Shown in pieces: positions 18,900 to 26,949 of a stretch of DNA of 64,000 nucleotides. The DNA is taken from NCBI GenBank assembly GCA_963772445.1, contig CAVYXK010000016.1:682001-746000 (forward strand). The letters run 5' to 3'. Source of the stretch: CAVYXK01 sp963772445. Its GTDB lineage: Bacteria > Pseudomonadota > Alphaproteobacteria > Acetobacterales > Acetobacteraceae. Position 1 is the first letter of the stretch; each line of letters opens with the position of its first letter. A program made the position numbers and the translations under genes. Under the pieces are notes generated by a model that worked only from the letters and a program-made list of their open reading frames with translations, had not been told where the DNA came from and searched no databases.

Positions 18900-19283
18900 A
18901 TGGGCAAGCGACGCGCAAAACACCCCTTCGAGAACAACCCGTTCACTGACGCCTTCCTCGAATGGATGGGCTCGTCCGAGGGGGAACGCTCGGTCTACGC
19001 GCTCGATCTGGTCTTCGCCGCACTGGATAATGCCGACGTTGACCCCAAACGGCGCAAGATCGTCTGGGACGACGGGAAACGGCTGTCGATCGAGCAGTCG
19101 GCAGAACGCATCCATGCCGAGCATCCGGACGTGCCGCGCGACTTGATCGAAACTCACGTGCTCGGGTGGCTCGAGGGCTTTGCGCCGGAATCCTACTCCG
19201 AACGCCAGCTCGAGGAGCTCGACCGGCTCACTGAGCAGTGGCTTGACGACTACGAGCGAAAGTCACAGGCCGCCAGGAAGTAA
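18900..19283 (+). CDS. Hypothetical transposon passenger protein
   Basis: This 127-residue soluble, acidic protein belongs to no family I can name. It opens MGKRRAKHPFENNPFTDAFL and has a helical C terminus (ERQLEELDRLTEQWLDDYER). It starts 22 bp after the DUF6788-like gene and its stop lies 1 bp before the right terminal repeat of the IS4-like element. That makes it a second passenger gene, probably co-transcribed with the first. No catalytic motif or membrane span is visible. Confidence 0.65.
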   Translation: MGKRRAKHPFENNPFTDAFLEWMGSSEGERSVYALDLVFAALDNADVDPKRRKIVWDDGKRLSIEQSAERIHAEHPDVPRDLIETHVLGWLEGFAPESYSERQLEELDRLTEQWLDDYERKSQAARK

Positions 19284-19427
19284 CCCAGAACTCGGCACTC
19301 TCGAGTTTCCGCTGACGAGCCATCTTTTTAAGACCGGCTTCATGACTCGCGACCGAGCAGTAATGACACTCACCAAGCCCGGTGGGTAGTGCCGCGCGGC
19401 TGAACGGCAAGTGTGACGTGGTTCACA

Positions 19428-19454
19428 GCAATTACCGCCATCGGCGGTTATTGC
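19428..19454. repeat. 12-bp stem-loop upstream of a small gene
   Basis: GCAATTACCGCC and GGCGGTTATTGC pair with one mismatch around a 3-nt loop, 27 bp before the ATG at 19482. It could be a leader hairpin or an operator. Confidence 0.4.
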
Positions 19455-19481
19455 CGTGAGAAGATCTTGGGGGAGCGGCCC

Positions 19482-19679
19482 ATGCGTGGGGAAATGTCGG
19501 CTGGCCCGGCCTACGTTGCGCTGATACTGGCAGCGGCAGCGGCGTTGCTATCCGTCCTGGACCGAAACGGTGGCCTTTACCCCGAAACGCAGCGGCTCTC
19601 TATCGCCGACATCGCCCCAAAGGCCGACGCAATAGCTGGTGCAATTGCCGAGAACCCTTCGGCGATGATTCCCCCATAA
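19482..19679 (+). CDS. Small membrane-anchored or secreted protein
   Basis: About 65 residues are encoded. The ATG at 19482 is preferred because GGGGGAG precedes it by 7 bp and the product then begins with a hydrophobic segment (AYVALILAAAAALLSVL), a signal anchor or signal peptide. The rest is hydrophilic (DRNGGLYPETQRLSIADIAP). I know no family. Its last 22 codons lie in a 70-bp sequence repeated at 20861-20930, where the same reading would end GAIAENPFGDDFPIAE. The present C terminus may therefore be a variant created by duplication. Confidence 0.45.
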   Translation: MRGEMSAGPAYVALILAAAAALLSVLDRNGGLYPETQRLSIADIAPKADAIAGAIAENPSAMIPP

Positions 19680-19680
19680 C
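19613..19680 (+). repeat. Direct repeat, left copy
   Basis: About 68 bp (core CTGGTGCAATTGCCGAGAAC) recur with few differences at 20861-20930. The two copies flank the symporter-like gene. Confidence 0.75.
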
Positions 19681-19718
19681 AATGCAGACGGAGAACGACC
19701 CAATCGCAGGAGGGCATC

Positions 19719-20852
19719 ATGTGGTTGCGTTTTGCCACGAATATCGGCCGCATGCGTCCCGATCCATTTGTCCTGTCACTCCTCGGCGTCGTTCTGAGCG
19801 CGACATGCGTGCCGTGCCGTGGCGCAAGTGCGGACGTGTTTCATGTTCTTGGCATCGCGGCAATCGCGTCATTATTCTTCCTGCAGGGTGCTCGCTTGTC
19901 GCGCGATGCCATACTCAATGGCATCACCCACTGGCGGCTTCATGCGACGATCGCCACAACGACGTTCGTTCTGTTCCCGCTTGTTGGCCTTGGACTGAGC
20001 ACGGTATTCCCGACAATGCTGCCACCGTTGCTCTGGACCGGGGTGCTGTTTGTGTGTGCACTGCCCTCCACGGTGCAGTCATCGATTGCCCTGACATCCA
20101 TTGCGCAGGGCAATGTCGCGGGCGCGATCTGCTCTGCCACGGCCTCCAATGTGGTCGGGATCGCTCTTACTCCTCTCATCTTTGGTATCCTGTCACGCGT
20201 CCGTGGTGCGGGCGTGTCTTTGGATGGTGTGGGACAGGTGTTCTCCGAGCTGCTGGTGCCGTTTATTGCCGGTCACCTGCTCCGACCGTGGATCGGCGGT
20301 TGGGTGGAGAATAACCGCCGGGTTCTCTCACTCACCGACCGGGGCTCCATTCTTTTGGTTGTGTACGCTGCCTTCAGCGCAGCCGTGGAGCATGGGGTGT
20401 GGCATCAGCTACCGCCGATGATGCTGTTGCTGTTGGCGCTCATTGTGGCGTTCGTCCTCGCAAGTATTCTGCTGACTATTAAGTTCGCAAGCAGCGCGAC
20501 GGATTTTGGCCTGCAGGACGAAATCGCCGCGATGTTTTGCGGATCGCAGAAGTCGCTGGTGAGCGGCGTACCGATAGCCAGCGCGTTGTTTTCTGGCGCT
20601 GCCGTCGGCCCGATCCTGATCCCGATCATGATCTACTACCCCGTTCAGATCGTGGTGTGTGCCTGGCTGGCCAGACGCTATGCCGCGACATGGGACGCTG
20701 TCACCGGCTTGGCTGTGCAGACCCACCGCGAAGTGGCCTCCGTCGGGAACGGCAGCCGCCTAAATCGTGCAAGCCGCGCACCGGTGCTGCCGGCAAGGGT
20801 AGCATTTCGGCGGACAGAATTTCGACCTAAGGAAGGCTCGATGTCAAAATGA
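19719..20852 (+). CDS. Bile acid:sodium symporter-family (BASS/SBF-like) permease
   Basis: This 377-residue inner-membrane protein has about ten hydrophobic helices. The pattern matches the SBF-like branch (YfeH relatives): LPSTVQSSIALTSIAQGNVAGAI and GSQKSLVSGVPIASALF are conserved helix-breaking motifs of the Na+/ligand crossing. A good GGAGGG lies just before the ATG at 19719. The last 50 residues (after LARRYAATWD) are hydrophilic and not family-like; they may be an extension gained when the gene was inserted. Direct repeats of 70 bp flank it. Substrate is unknown; organic anions are transported by relatives. Confidence 0.8.
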   Translation: MWLRFATNIGRMRPDPFVLSLLGVVLSATCVPCRGASADVFHVLGIAAIASLFFLQGARLSRDAILNGITHWRLHATIATTTFVLFPLVGLGLSTVFPTMLPPLLWTGVLFVCALPSTVQSSIALTSIAQGNVAGAICSATASNVVGIALTPLIFGILSRVRGAGVSLDGVGQVFSELLVPFIAGHLLRPWIGGWVENNRRVLSLTDRGSILLVVYAAFSAAVEHGVWHQLPPMMLLLLALIVAFVLASILLTIKFASSATDFGLQDEIAAMFCGSQKSLVSGVPIASALFSGAAVGPILIPIMIYYPVQIVVCAWLARRYAATWDAVTGLAVQTHREVASVGNGSRLNRASRAPVLPARVAFRRTEFRPKEGSMSK

Positions 20853-20860
20853 CATTGGGT

Positions 20861-20930
20861 CGCTCCAAAGCTCGGACGCAAATAACTGGTGCAATTGCCG
20901 AGAACCCCTTCGGCGATGATTTCCCCATAG
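20861..20930 (+). repeat. Direct repeat, right copy
   Basis: This copy corresponds to 19613-19680. It reads in frame as GAIAENPFGDDFPIAE and a stop, possibly the original end of the small gene at 19482. Confidence 0.75.
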
Positions 20931-20943
20931 CGGAGTAGCTCTG

Positions 20944-21285
20944 ATGACCGCTTCCGAGGATGGCTCCCCTCTCGTCGCGTCGGAGGCCGGCGATGCCTCG
21001 ATGCTCCGTATGACCGCGGTCGGTACTGGACGGCAGGATTCTGGCCCGGTGTCTCTTTCGCTTTTCCGGGTTTGGGGTAGAGTCCTCCGAGCATTCGATT
21101 CCATGCTCGTCCAGCCGCTCAAGACGTGGAGGCGCCTGGAGCGGGAGATCTCAGAACTGCGTGGCATGGATTACAGGGAACTGCGCGACATCGGCATTAA
21201 CCGCAGAAAGTCGTGGATGGCCGGGCCAAGCCAGGCCAAGCCCGGCCGTGATGGGGCGCGGCCGAGGCCCGATCGACGCAGTTAG
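20944..21285 (+). CDS. DUF1127 domain protein
   Basis: The protein has 113 residues. The DUF1127 core, a short Arg-rich two-helix motif, is seen near residues 52-82: RVWGRVLRAF, then LEREISELRGMDYRELRDIGINR. The N-terminal half is low-complexity and the basic tail (KPGRDGARPRPDRR) extends beyond the usual domain. In alphaproteobacteria DUF1127 proteins are mostly 40-70 residues long, and some bind RNA and affect phosphate or carbon metabolism. The real start may be an internal ATG (for example at 21102), but the ATG at 20944 directly follows a GGAG-containing leader. Confidence 0.75.
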   Translation: MTASEDGSPLVASEAGDASMLRMTAVGTGRQDSGPVSLSLFRVWGRVLRAFDSMLVQPLKTWRRLEREISELRGMDYRELRDIGINRRKSWMAGPSQAKPGRDGARPRPDRRS

Positions 21286-21512
21286 TCCGCGGCGGATCCT
21301 AAGGCGGGTTTTGTCGCAATCTTACGAATTTAAATCCGTCGCCGATTAGGGCACCGGGCCGGAGAATGGTGGCGCTACCTGACAACGGCCCCCCGGCGGC
21401 ACCGTAACTCTTTGCCGCTGGCGCAGGCTACGAACCGTGTGACCCGCATGTGCAATCGGCTTTTGCACTGCGCAATCAGCGGCCTTACTCTGGTCTGCCG
21501 GCAATAGTCCCG

Positions 21513-22295
21513 ATGAGCCTCGATCTCCCGCCCACCATCCCACGTGCCGCCCTGGTCACCGGCGGCGCCCGCCGGCTCGGCCATGCCATCGCGTTGGCCC
21601 TGAGCGAGGCCGGTTTTCACGTCGCCATCCACTGCCATGGAAGCGTAACGGCGGCCCACGACCTGGCATCCGAGATCCATGACCGGGGCCGCAACGCCAT
21701 AGTGCTGCAAGCCGACCTGACCGCCGAGTCCGAGGTCGAACGCCTGTTGCCTGCCGCCGCCGAGGCACTCGGCCCAATCGGCGTATTGGTCAATAACGCC
21801 AGTGCCTTCCGGCGCGACGAATGGCACGATGCCAGCCGGGCCTCCTGGGACGCGCATCTGGAACCGAACCTCCGCGCGCCTTTCGTGCTGATGCAGCACT
21901 TCGCCCGCGACCTGCCCGCCGACGCCGAGGGCGTCATCGTCAACATGCTCGACCAGCGGGTGTGGTCGATCACGCCGCATTTCGTCTCCTATACCGTCTC
22001 CAAGTTCGGCCTCTGGGGGCTGACGCAGGCAATGGCACTGGCGCTGGCGCCGCGCATCCGGGTCAACGGCATCGGGCCCGGGCCCGCACTGCCCAATGCG
22101 AACCAAACCCAGGCGCAGTTCCTGGCACAAAGCGCATCGGTGCCGCTCGGCCGCGGTCCCTCGCCCGAGGAGGTGGCTCGTGCCGTTCTGGCGATCCTGG
22201 CGCTGCCGTCGATGACGGGGCAGATGCTGGCCCTCGACGGCGGGCAGCACTTGCAATGGAAGTCGGGCCGGCTTCCTGTCCGGGATGAGGAATAG
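21513..22295 (+). CDS. SDR oxidoreductase, pteridine-reductase (PTR1/FolM)-like
   Basis: The protein has 260 residues from the ATG at 21513. The cofactor loop is TGGARRLG (T-G-x-x-x-R-x-G), the variant typical of pteridine reductases in place of TGxxxGxG, and NNASAF follows as in PTR1. The catalytic set is D in NMLDQRVW and Y/K in SYTVSKFG. These enzymes reduce dihydromonapterin or dihydrobiopterin with NADPH. A general dehydrogenase role cannot be excluded. It stands alone upstream of uvrC with a 375-bp gap and no operon partner in the window. Confidence 0.75.
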   Translation: MSLDLPPTIPRAALVTGGARRLGHAIALALSEAGFHVAIHCHGSVTAAHDLASEIHDRGRNAIVLQADLTAESEVERLLPAAAEALGPIGVLVNNASAFRRDEWHDASRASWDAHLEPNLRAPFVLMQHFARDLPADAEGVIVNMLDQRVWSITPHFVSYTVSKFGLWGLTQAMALALAPRIRVNGIGPGPALPNANQTQAQFLAQSASVPLGRGPSPEEVARAVLAILALPSMTGQMLALDGGQHLQWKSGRLPVRDEE

Positions 22296-22670
22296 GCCGT
22301 GCCAATCCTCAGCTCAGCTGAGGACCGTGCTATTATCCCGGCGCGCTCGTTATTGCGTCCACTTGCGCCGCTGCAGAGAGCCCGCGGCAGGATTTGTCCA
22401 CCCGGTCTGGCAGCGAGGCACTGTAACAACAGCAGGATGGCATGCCGTTCTGATGCCGCAAGAGATTTTCCAGGAAATGCCGCTAAATCAATGGGTTGGA
22501 TTTGTGCCTATAGATTAAGCAAAGTCGTACAAATCCAAGAACCAGGCCGATCTCGCGAAATCGCGAGCCCATATGCCCACAGAGTTATGCACAGGTTTGG
22601 GGGACAATGCGACATTACTGTGACAGAATGGGTGTCCCTTTACCCCGGCCTACATCCTTGAGACCTGTCG
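22296..22670. other. Intergenic region before uvrC with a 17-bp palindrome
   Basis: No gene is recognised. CCTCAGCT-C-AGCTGAGG at 22307-22323 is a perfect palindrome just after the SDR stop and may act as a terminator stem or a binding site. Confidence 0.45.
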
Positions 22671-24554
22671 ATGAGCGATAACGGGGCGATGGCCCAGCCA
22701 GCCGGGGTGGCGGCGATCGAGGCGGCGCTGGCGACGATGCCGGCGAGCCCCGGCGTCTATCGCATGCTCGATGCCAAGGGCGACGCACTCTACGTCGGCA
22801 AGGCGCGTAGCCTGAAGCGGCGGGTCGCCGCCTATACCCAGCTCGGACGTCTGCCCGAGCGGCTCCGGCGCATGGTGACCGAGACCGTGGCGCTGGAGAT
22901 CGTCACCACGCATACCGAGGCCGAGGCGTTGCTGCTTGAGGCCAATCTGATCAAGCGCCTCAAGCCGCGCTTCAATATCGTGCTGCGAGACGACAAGTCG
23001 TACCCCTGGCTGATGCTGACCGAGGACCACCCGTTCCCGCAGATCGCCAAGCATCGCGGCGCCCAGCTTCGTAAGGGCAGTTACTGGGGACCCTTCGCTT
23101 CGGCCTGGGCGGTGAACCAGACGGTCACCGCGATGCAGCGCGTCTTCCTGCTTCGCTCCTGTGCCGACACCGTGTTCGCCAACCGTACGCGCCCGTGTCT
23201 GCTGTACCAGATCCGCCGATGCTCGGCGCCGTGCGTCGGCCGGATCAGTCAGGAGGACTATGCGCGCCTGACGGCGCAGGCGAAGGCGTTCCTCGCCGGC
23301 CGGTTGGCCAGCGTGCAGAAGGAACTGGCGGCCGAGATGGAGCAGGCCGCCGAGGCGTTGGAATTCGAGCACGCCGCCGCGGTGCGCGACCGTATCCGTG
23401 CGCTGACCTTCGTGCAGGGCAGCGACGTCATCAATCCCGCCAGCCTGCAGGACGCCGACATCATTGCCGCCTGGCAGACCGCCGGGCAGACCTGCGTGCA
23501 GGTGTTCTTTGTCCGCGGCGGGCGCAACAACGGCAACCGCGCCTTCTTCCCGACCCACGGCCGCCAGGAGGAAGCGGGCGCGGTGCTAGCCGCCTTCATT
23601 GCCCAGTTCTACGACGACAAACCGCCGCCGCCTTGCGTGCTGACCAACCATCCCCTGCCGGAGCAGGAGTTGGTGGCCGAGGCGCTCAGCCTGAAGGCCG
23701 GGCGGAAGGTCGAGATCACGGTGCCGCAGCGCGGCGAGAAGCGGGCCGTCGTGCAGCACGCCGAGCTCAACGCGCGTGAGGCGCTGGAACGCAAGCTCGC
23801 GGAAGCGGCCGGACAGGCGAAGCTGCTCGAAGGCGTCGCCCAGGTGTTCCACCTGCCCGCGCCCCCCGAGCGGATCGAGGTTTACGACAACAGTCACATC
23901 ATGGGTGCCAATCCCTACGGGGTGATGATCGTTGCCGGTCCGGAGGGCTTCACCAAGGGCGCCTATCGCAAGTTCTCCATCCGCGGACAGCTCACCCCCG
24001 GCGACGATTTCGCCATGATGCGCGAGGTGCTGCAGCGCCGCTTCGGCCGCGCTTTGCGCGAGCAGGCCGAGGGCGAGAAGCCCGGCTGGCCAGACCTTGT
24101 CCTGATCGACGGCGGCGCCGGGCAGCTCTCGGCCGCGCGGGACGTGTTAGCCGATCTCGGCGTGACTGACGTTCCCCTGGTGGCGATCGCCAAGGGCCCC
24201 GACCGAGACGCCGGGCGCGAATGGTTCTTCACCGACGGAATGGAGCCGTTCCAGCTCCCGCCGCGCGATCCGGTGCTCTATTTCCTCCAGCGGCTACGGG
24301 ACGAAGCCCACCGATTCGCCATCACGACGCATCGCACCGGTCGCTCGAAGGCGCTGACCCGCAGCGAGCTTGATGAAATCTCCGGCATCGGCGCCGCTCG
24401 CAAACGGGCGCTGCTGAACCATTTTGGGTCGGCTCGCGGCGTGAAGATGGCTGGGCTCGCCGATCTTGAAGCGGCTCCGGGAATCAGCCGCGAGACGGCG
24501 CGCCGGGTCTACGCGCATTTCCATCCCGGCGTGCGTGTCGAAGGCGTAGGGTGA
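22671..24554 (+). CDS. uvrC: UvrABC system protein C (excinuclease subunit)
   Basis: The protein has 627 residues, a normal length for UvrC, the nuclease that makes both incisions in nucleotide-excision repair. Domains in order: GIY-YIG nuclease (residues 25-105, GVYRMLDAKGDALYVGKA); the UVR helical hairpin that contacts UvrB (about 205-245); the RNase H-like nuclease with EVYDNSHIMG, VLIDGGAGQL and AITTHRTGRS (about 400-570); and a C-terminal double helix-hairpin-helix (ISGIGAARKRALLNHFGS). The ATG at 22671 is consistent with the family; no LexA box is seen nearby. pgsA follows after a 293-bp gap that holds a long palindrome. Confidence 0.96.
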   Translation: MSDNGAMAQPAGVAAIEAALATMPASPGVYRMLDAKGDALYVGKARSLKRRVAAYTQLGRLPERLRRMVTETVALEIVTTHTEAEALLLEANLIKRLKPRFNIVLRDDKSYPWLMLTEDHPFPQIAKHRGAQLRKGSYWGPFASAWAVNQTVTAMQRVFLLRSCADTVFANRTRPCLLYQIRRCSAPCVGRISQEDYARLTAQAKAFLAGRLASVQKELAAEMEQAAEALEFEHAAAVRDRIRALTFVQGSDVINPASLQDADIIAAWQTAGQTCVQVFFVRGGRNNGNRAFFPTHGRQEEAGAVLAAFIAQFYDDKPPPPCVLTNHPLPEQELVAEALSLKAGRKVEITVPQRGEKRAVVQHAELNAREALERKLAEAAGQAKLLEGVAQVFHLPAPPERIEVYDNSHIMGANPYGVMIVAGPEGFTKGAYRKFSIRGQLTPGDDFAMMREVLQRRFGRALREQAEGEKPGWPDLVLIDGGAGQLSAARDVLADLGVTDVPLVAIAKGPDRDAGREWFFTDGMEPFQLPPRDPVLYFLQRLRDEAHRFAITTHRTGRSKALTRSELDEISGIGAARKRALLNHFGSARGVKMAGLADLEAAPGISRETARRVYAHFHPGVRVEGVG

Positions 24555-24617
24555 CAGCATGTGTGGGCGGTACCATTCCCGTCTGCAATTCCATCATCTC
24601 GCGTGGACCAACGTTGA

Positions 24618-24762
24618 TTTCTGGACACCGAGTAAAAGATGAGGTCATAGAGGCGGTGCCTGGTGAGAGCACGATCTCCCGGCGGGAAGTCCCCCCACCC
24701 GCGCGTGCCGCCAGCAGCCTTTGTGACCTCACCCTTTCCTCGGCGCCCTCGGTGTCCAAAAA
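24618..24762. repeat. Long imperfect palindrome between uvrC and pgsA
   Basis: The outer arms are TTTCTGGACACCGAG and its complement CTCGGTGTCCAAAAA. The inner arms ATGAGGTCATAGAGGC and GCCTTTGTGACCTCA extend the pairing, giving about 145 bp centred near 24690. No coding frame is convincing. It resembles a small non-autonomous element or a large RNA hairpin. Confidence 0.6.
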
Positions 24763-24847
24763 TCGGCATTGGCCCAAGTGCCACCTGCGATCGCCCCGGT
24801 ATTGGGGCGTTCCCTAAGTTGCCGCGGCAGGGTACTCTGGGTGTCCG

Positions 24848-25477
24848 ATGCTCACTGACCTGCCGAACCTCCTTACGCTGTCGCGCATCGCCAGCATTCC
24901 TCTGCTGGCGGTGCTGTTGGCACTGCGGCTACCGGCGTCGGATTTGGCGGCGTGCGTCGTGTTCAGCGCCGCCGCCATCACGGATTACCTGGACGGCCGC
25001 ATCGCCCGCAACCGCCGCCAGCAATCGAATTTCGGCCGCATGCTGGACCCGATCGCCGACAAGCTGCTGGTCGGGGCCACGTTGATGCTGCTCGCCGGCC
25101 TGGGGCGTTTCAGCGGATGGACGCTCTATCCGGCCATCGTGATTCTGTTGCGCGAGATTCTGGTCAGCGGTTTGCGGGAATACTTGGCCGAGATCCGAAT
25201 GGGGCTGCCGGTGACGCCCCTCGCCAAGTGGAAGACGGGCTTCCAGATGGGCGCGCTCGGCACGTTGCTGGCGGGAGACCGGTCGGCGGCATTGCTGCAC
25301 CTCGGGTTCCTGCCGGTGAACCTGATCGGAGCCTCGATGCTCTGGGTGGCCGCCGTGCTGACCCTTATCACCGGGTGGGACTACCTCACGGCCGGACTGC
25401 GCCACGCCTCGAACCCGCCGCCGCGAACGCAGCCGCGGGCTGCCGTGCCCAGTGGTGCGGCGCAGCCGCCGTCCTGA
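24848..25477 (+). CDS. pgsA: CDP-diacylglycerol-glycerol-3-phosphate 3-phosphatidyltransferase
   Basis: This 209-residue inner-membrane enzyme makes phosphatidylglycerol phosphate from CDP-diacylglycerol and glycerol 3-phosphate. The CDP-alcohol phosphotransferase signature D-x2-D-G-x2-A-R-x8-G-x3-D-x3-D is complete (from DYLDGRIAR through FGRMLDPIADK, residues 47-73). About five membrane helices follow the N-terminal LPNLLTLSRI helix. The tail after residue 185 is Pro/Arg-rich. It is followed 9 bp later by mobB and belongs to the uvrC-pgsA-moaDE neighbourhood common in alphaproteobacteria. Confidence 0.93.
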   Translation: MLTDLPNLLTLSRIASIPLLAVLLALRLPASDLAACVVFSAAAITDYLDGRIARNRRQQSNFGRMLDPIADKLLVGATLMLLAGLGRFSGWTLYPAIVILLREILVSGLREYLAEIRMGLPVTPLAKWKTGFQMGALGTLLAGDRSAALLHLGFLPVNLIGASMLWVAAVLTLITGWDYLTAGLRHASNPPPRTQPRAAVPSGAAQPPS

Positions 25478-25486
25478 CCTGCCGGG

Positions 25487-26197
25487 GTGAACGTGCTCGG
25501 CATCGTCGGTTGGTCCGGCAGCGGCAAGACCACCCTGATCACCGCGCTTCTGCCTATACTGCGAAGCCACGGCTTGACGGTCTCGACCGTCAAGCACGCG
25601 CATCATGGCTTCGACATGGACCGGCCCGGCAAGGACACATTCCGCCATCGGGCGGCCGGCGCGCACGAGGTGCTGGTGGCATCGGCGCATCGCTGGGCCC
25701 TGCTGCACGAGGTGGTTGGCCCGGAACCGCGGCTGCCAGACCTGCTGGCGCGGCTCGAGCCGGTCGATCTCGTGCTGGTCGAGGGGTTCAAGACGCATCC
25801 GTTCCCGAAGCTGGAGGTGCATCGTCCCGCGCTCGGGCGGCCCCCGATCTGGCCCACCGAGGCCCAAGTGATCGCAGTCGCAGCCGATACTGTCGAATTC
25901 GGCTGCGACCGGCTGGTTCTGCCGTTGAACGATCCCGCTGCGATCGCGGAATGGATTGTTGGCACGATATCTCGTCTCGAGGAACTCTTGAGCCGTGCGC
26001 TCACTGACGGCAATGTGCGCAGCGATCGGCCGTGCGGCGCCGGTCACATCGCTTACCAGCCGTTCCGGAGCCTCGATCATGTGGCGCCTTGCCTTGCTCG
26101 GCCTCTGCCTGGGCCTGTCCGGCTGCGAGTTCTCTGCCTGGCGTACGATCCCGTTCGTTGCCGGACAGGACCCAAATATGCCGCCGGGCGCCAGTGA
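25487..26197 (+). CDS. mobB: Molybdopterin-guanine dinucleotide biosynthesis adapter MobB
   Basis: The protein has 236 residues from a GTG start at 25487, 9 bp after pgsA. It is a P-loop GTP-binding protein: Walker A GWSGSGKTT (residues 8-16), then the MobB motifs VKHAHHGFDMDRPGKD and VEGFKTHPFPKLEVHR. It assists MobA in attaching GMP to molybdopterin. The domain ends at about residue 165. The last 70 residues are unlike MobB and overlap the lipoprotein gene start at 26079, so the true end may have been shifted by an indel, or the tail is a real extension. The molybdenum hydroxylase at 53145 is a possible client. Confidence 0.88.
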   Translation: MNVLGIVGWSGSGKTTLITALLPILRSHGLTVSTVKHAHHGFDMDRPGKDTFRHRAAGAHEVLVASAHRWALLHEVVGPEPRLPDLLARLEPVDLVLVEGFKTHPFPKLEVHRPALGRPPIWPTEAQVIAVAADTVEFGCDRLVLPLNDPAAIAEWIVGTISRLEELLSRALTDGNVRSDRPCGAGHIAYQPFRSLDHVAPCLARPLPGPVRLRVLCLAYDPVRCRTGPKYAAGRQ

Positions 26198-26657
26198 GAA
26201 CCTGCGTCGCACCCAGGGCATCCCGGTCAACGTCGAACCGTTGAACCCGGAGCCGGGCAATGTGTGGCCTGGCCCGACCCAGAGCGAGCCCACGCTGGAG
26301 CAGTTGGAGAAGGAGGGGACGCAGTTGCCCGGCGAGGCGACGCCTCCGCCCTTACCGCCCGCGCCGGGCAGCTCCACGCCTCCCGGCAACTACCAGCCGC
26401 CGCCTCCGGTCACTCCGATTCCGCCGATCACGCCGCCCGCGGCTCCGGCGGCCCCGCCTGTTGCCGGGATGCCAACCTATCAGACGCCGCAGGGCACGGC
26501 GGTTCCGAGTGGCGGCACGGGCGCCTATCAGACCCTGACTTTGCCGAACGGCACGACCGCTATCGTCGTTCCCAACGGCAACGGGACCAGCACTATCATC
26601 AACTCAAACGGCACGGTGCAGACGGTACCGACGCCTCAGGTGCCCGCGCCTAAATAG
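26079..26657 (+). CDS. Pro-rich lipoprotein
   Basis: The precursor has 192 residues. The ATG at 26079 is chosen because it opens directly with a lipoprotein signal (MWRLALLGLCLGLSGC, lipobox LSGC, lipidated Cys16). The middle part is strongly Pro-rich (PPPLPPAPG, then repeated PP and PAAPAAPP), a likely extended spacer through the periplasm. The C-terminal third has Gly/Asn/Thr repeats (LPNGTTAIVVPNGNGTSTI). No enzyme domain is seen. It overlaps the 3' end of the mobB frame and precedes moaD by 5 bp, so it is co-transcribed with cofactor genes without an obvious link to them. Confidence 0.8.
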   Translation: MWRLALLGLCLGLSGCEFSAWRTIPFVAGQDPNMPPGASENLRRTQGIPVNVEPLNPEPGNVWPGPTQSEPTLEQLEKEGTQLPGEATPPPLPPAPGSSTPPGNYQPPPPVTPIPPITPPAAPAAPPVAGMPTYQTPQGTAVPSGGTGAYQTLTLPNGTTAIVVPNGNGTSTIINSNGTVQTVPTPQVPAPK

Positions 26658-26662
26658 GGAAA

Positions 26663-26935
26663 ATGGCCGACAACACCCGTCCACTGACGGTCCTTTATTT
26701 CGCTTGGCTGCGTGAGCGCGTCGGCACAGGAGAGGAGTTGTTGGTCCTGCCCTCCGCTATCGGCACAGTCGGCGAGTTGATGGCGTGGTTGGCCCAGCGC
26801 AGTCCTCGCCACGCCGCGGCGTTCGAGAACCGCCGCGCGATACGCTGCGCCGTGAACCAGGACTTTGCCGATTCGGATGCTCCGATCCGGCCTGGGGATG
26901 AAGTGGCCTTCTTTCCGCCGGTCACCGGCGGCTGA
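26663..26935 (+). CDS. moaD: Molybdopterin synthase sulfur carrier subunit MoaD
   Basis: This 90-residue ubiquitin-like protein ends in the required Gly-Gly (VAFFPPVTGG), which is adenylated and thiocarboxylated before giving sulfur to precursor Z in complex with MoaE. The family's LYFAWLRERVG start and RPGDEVAFFPPVTGG end are present. It lies 14 bp upstream of moaE. Confidence 0.93.
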   Translation: MADNTRPLTVLYFAWLRERVGTGEELLVLPSAIGTVGELMAWLAQRSPRHAAAFENRRAIRCAVNQDFADSDAPIRPGDEVAFFPPVTGG

Positions 26936-26949
26936 ACGACCGCGCGACC

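Larger units (their letters stand above)
17072..19305. mobile_element. IS4-like transposon with two passenger genes and 8-bp target duplication
   Basis: TTTCCGCT stands immediately outside both ends (17064-17071 and 19306-19313). The ends are imperfect inverted repeats: left CTCGCAAGTCCAGAGTTC, right (reverse complement) CTCGAGAGTGCCGAGTTC. Inside are a transposase on the minus strand, ending 33 bp from the left end, and two plus-strand genes, the second stopping 1 bp before the right repeat. The fit of three genes between the ends supports the boundaries. Confidence 0.7.
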
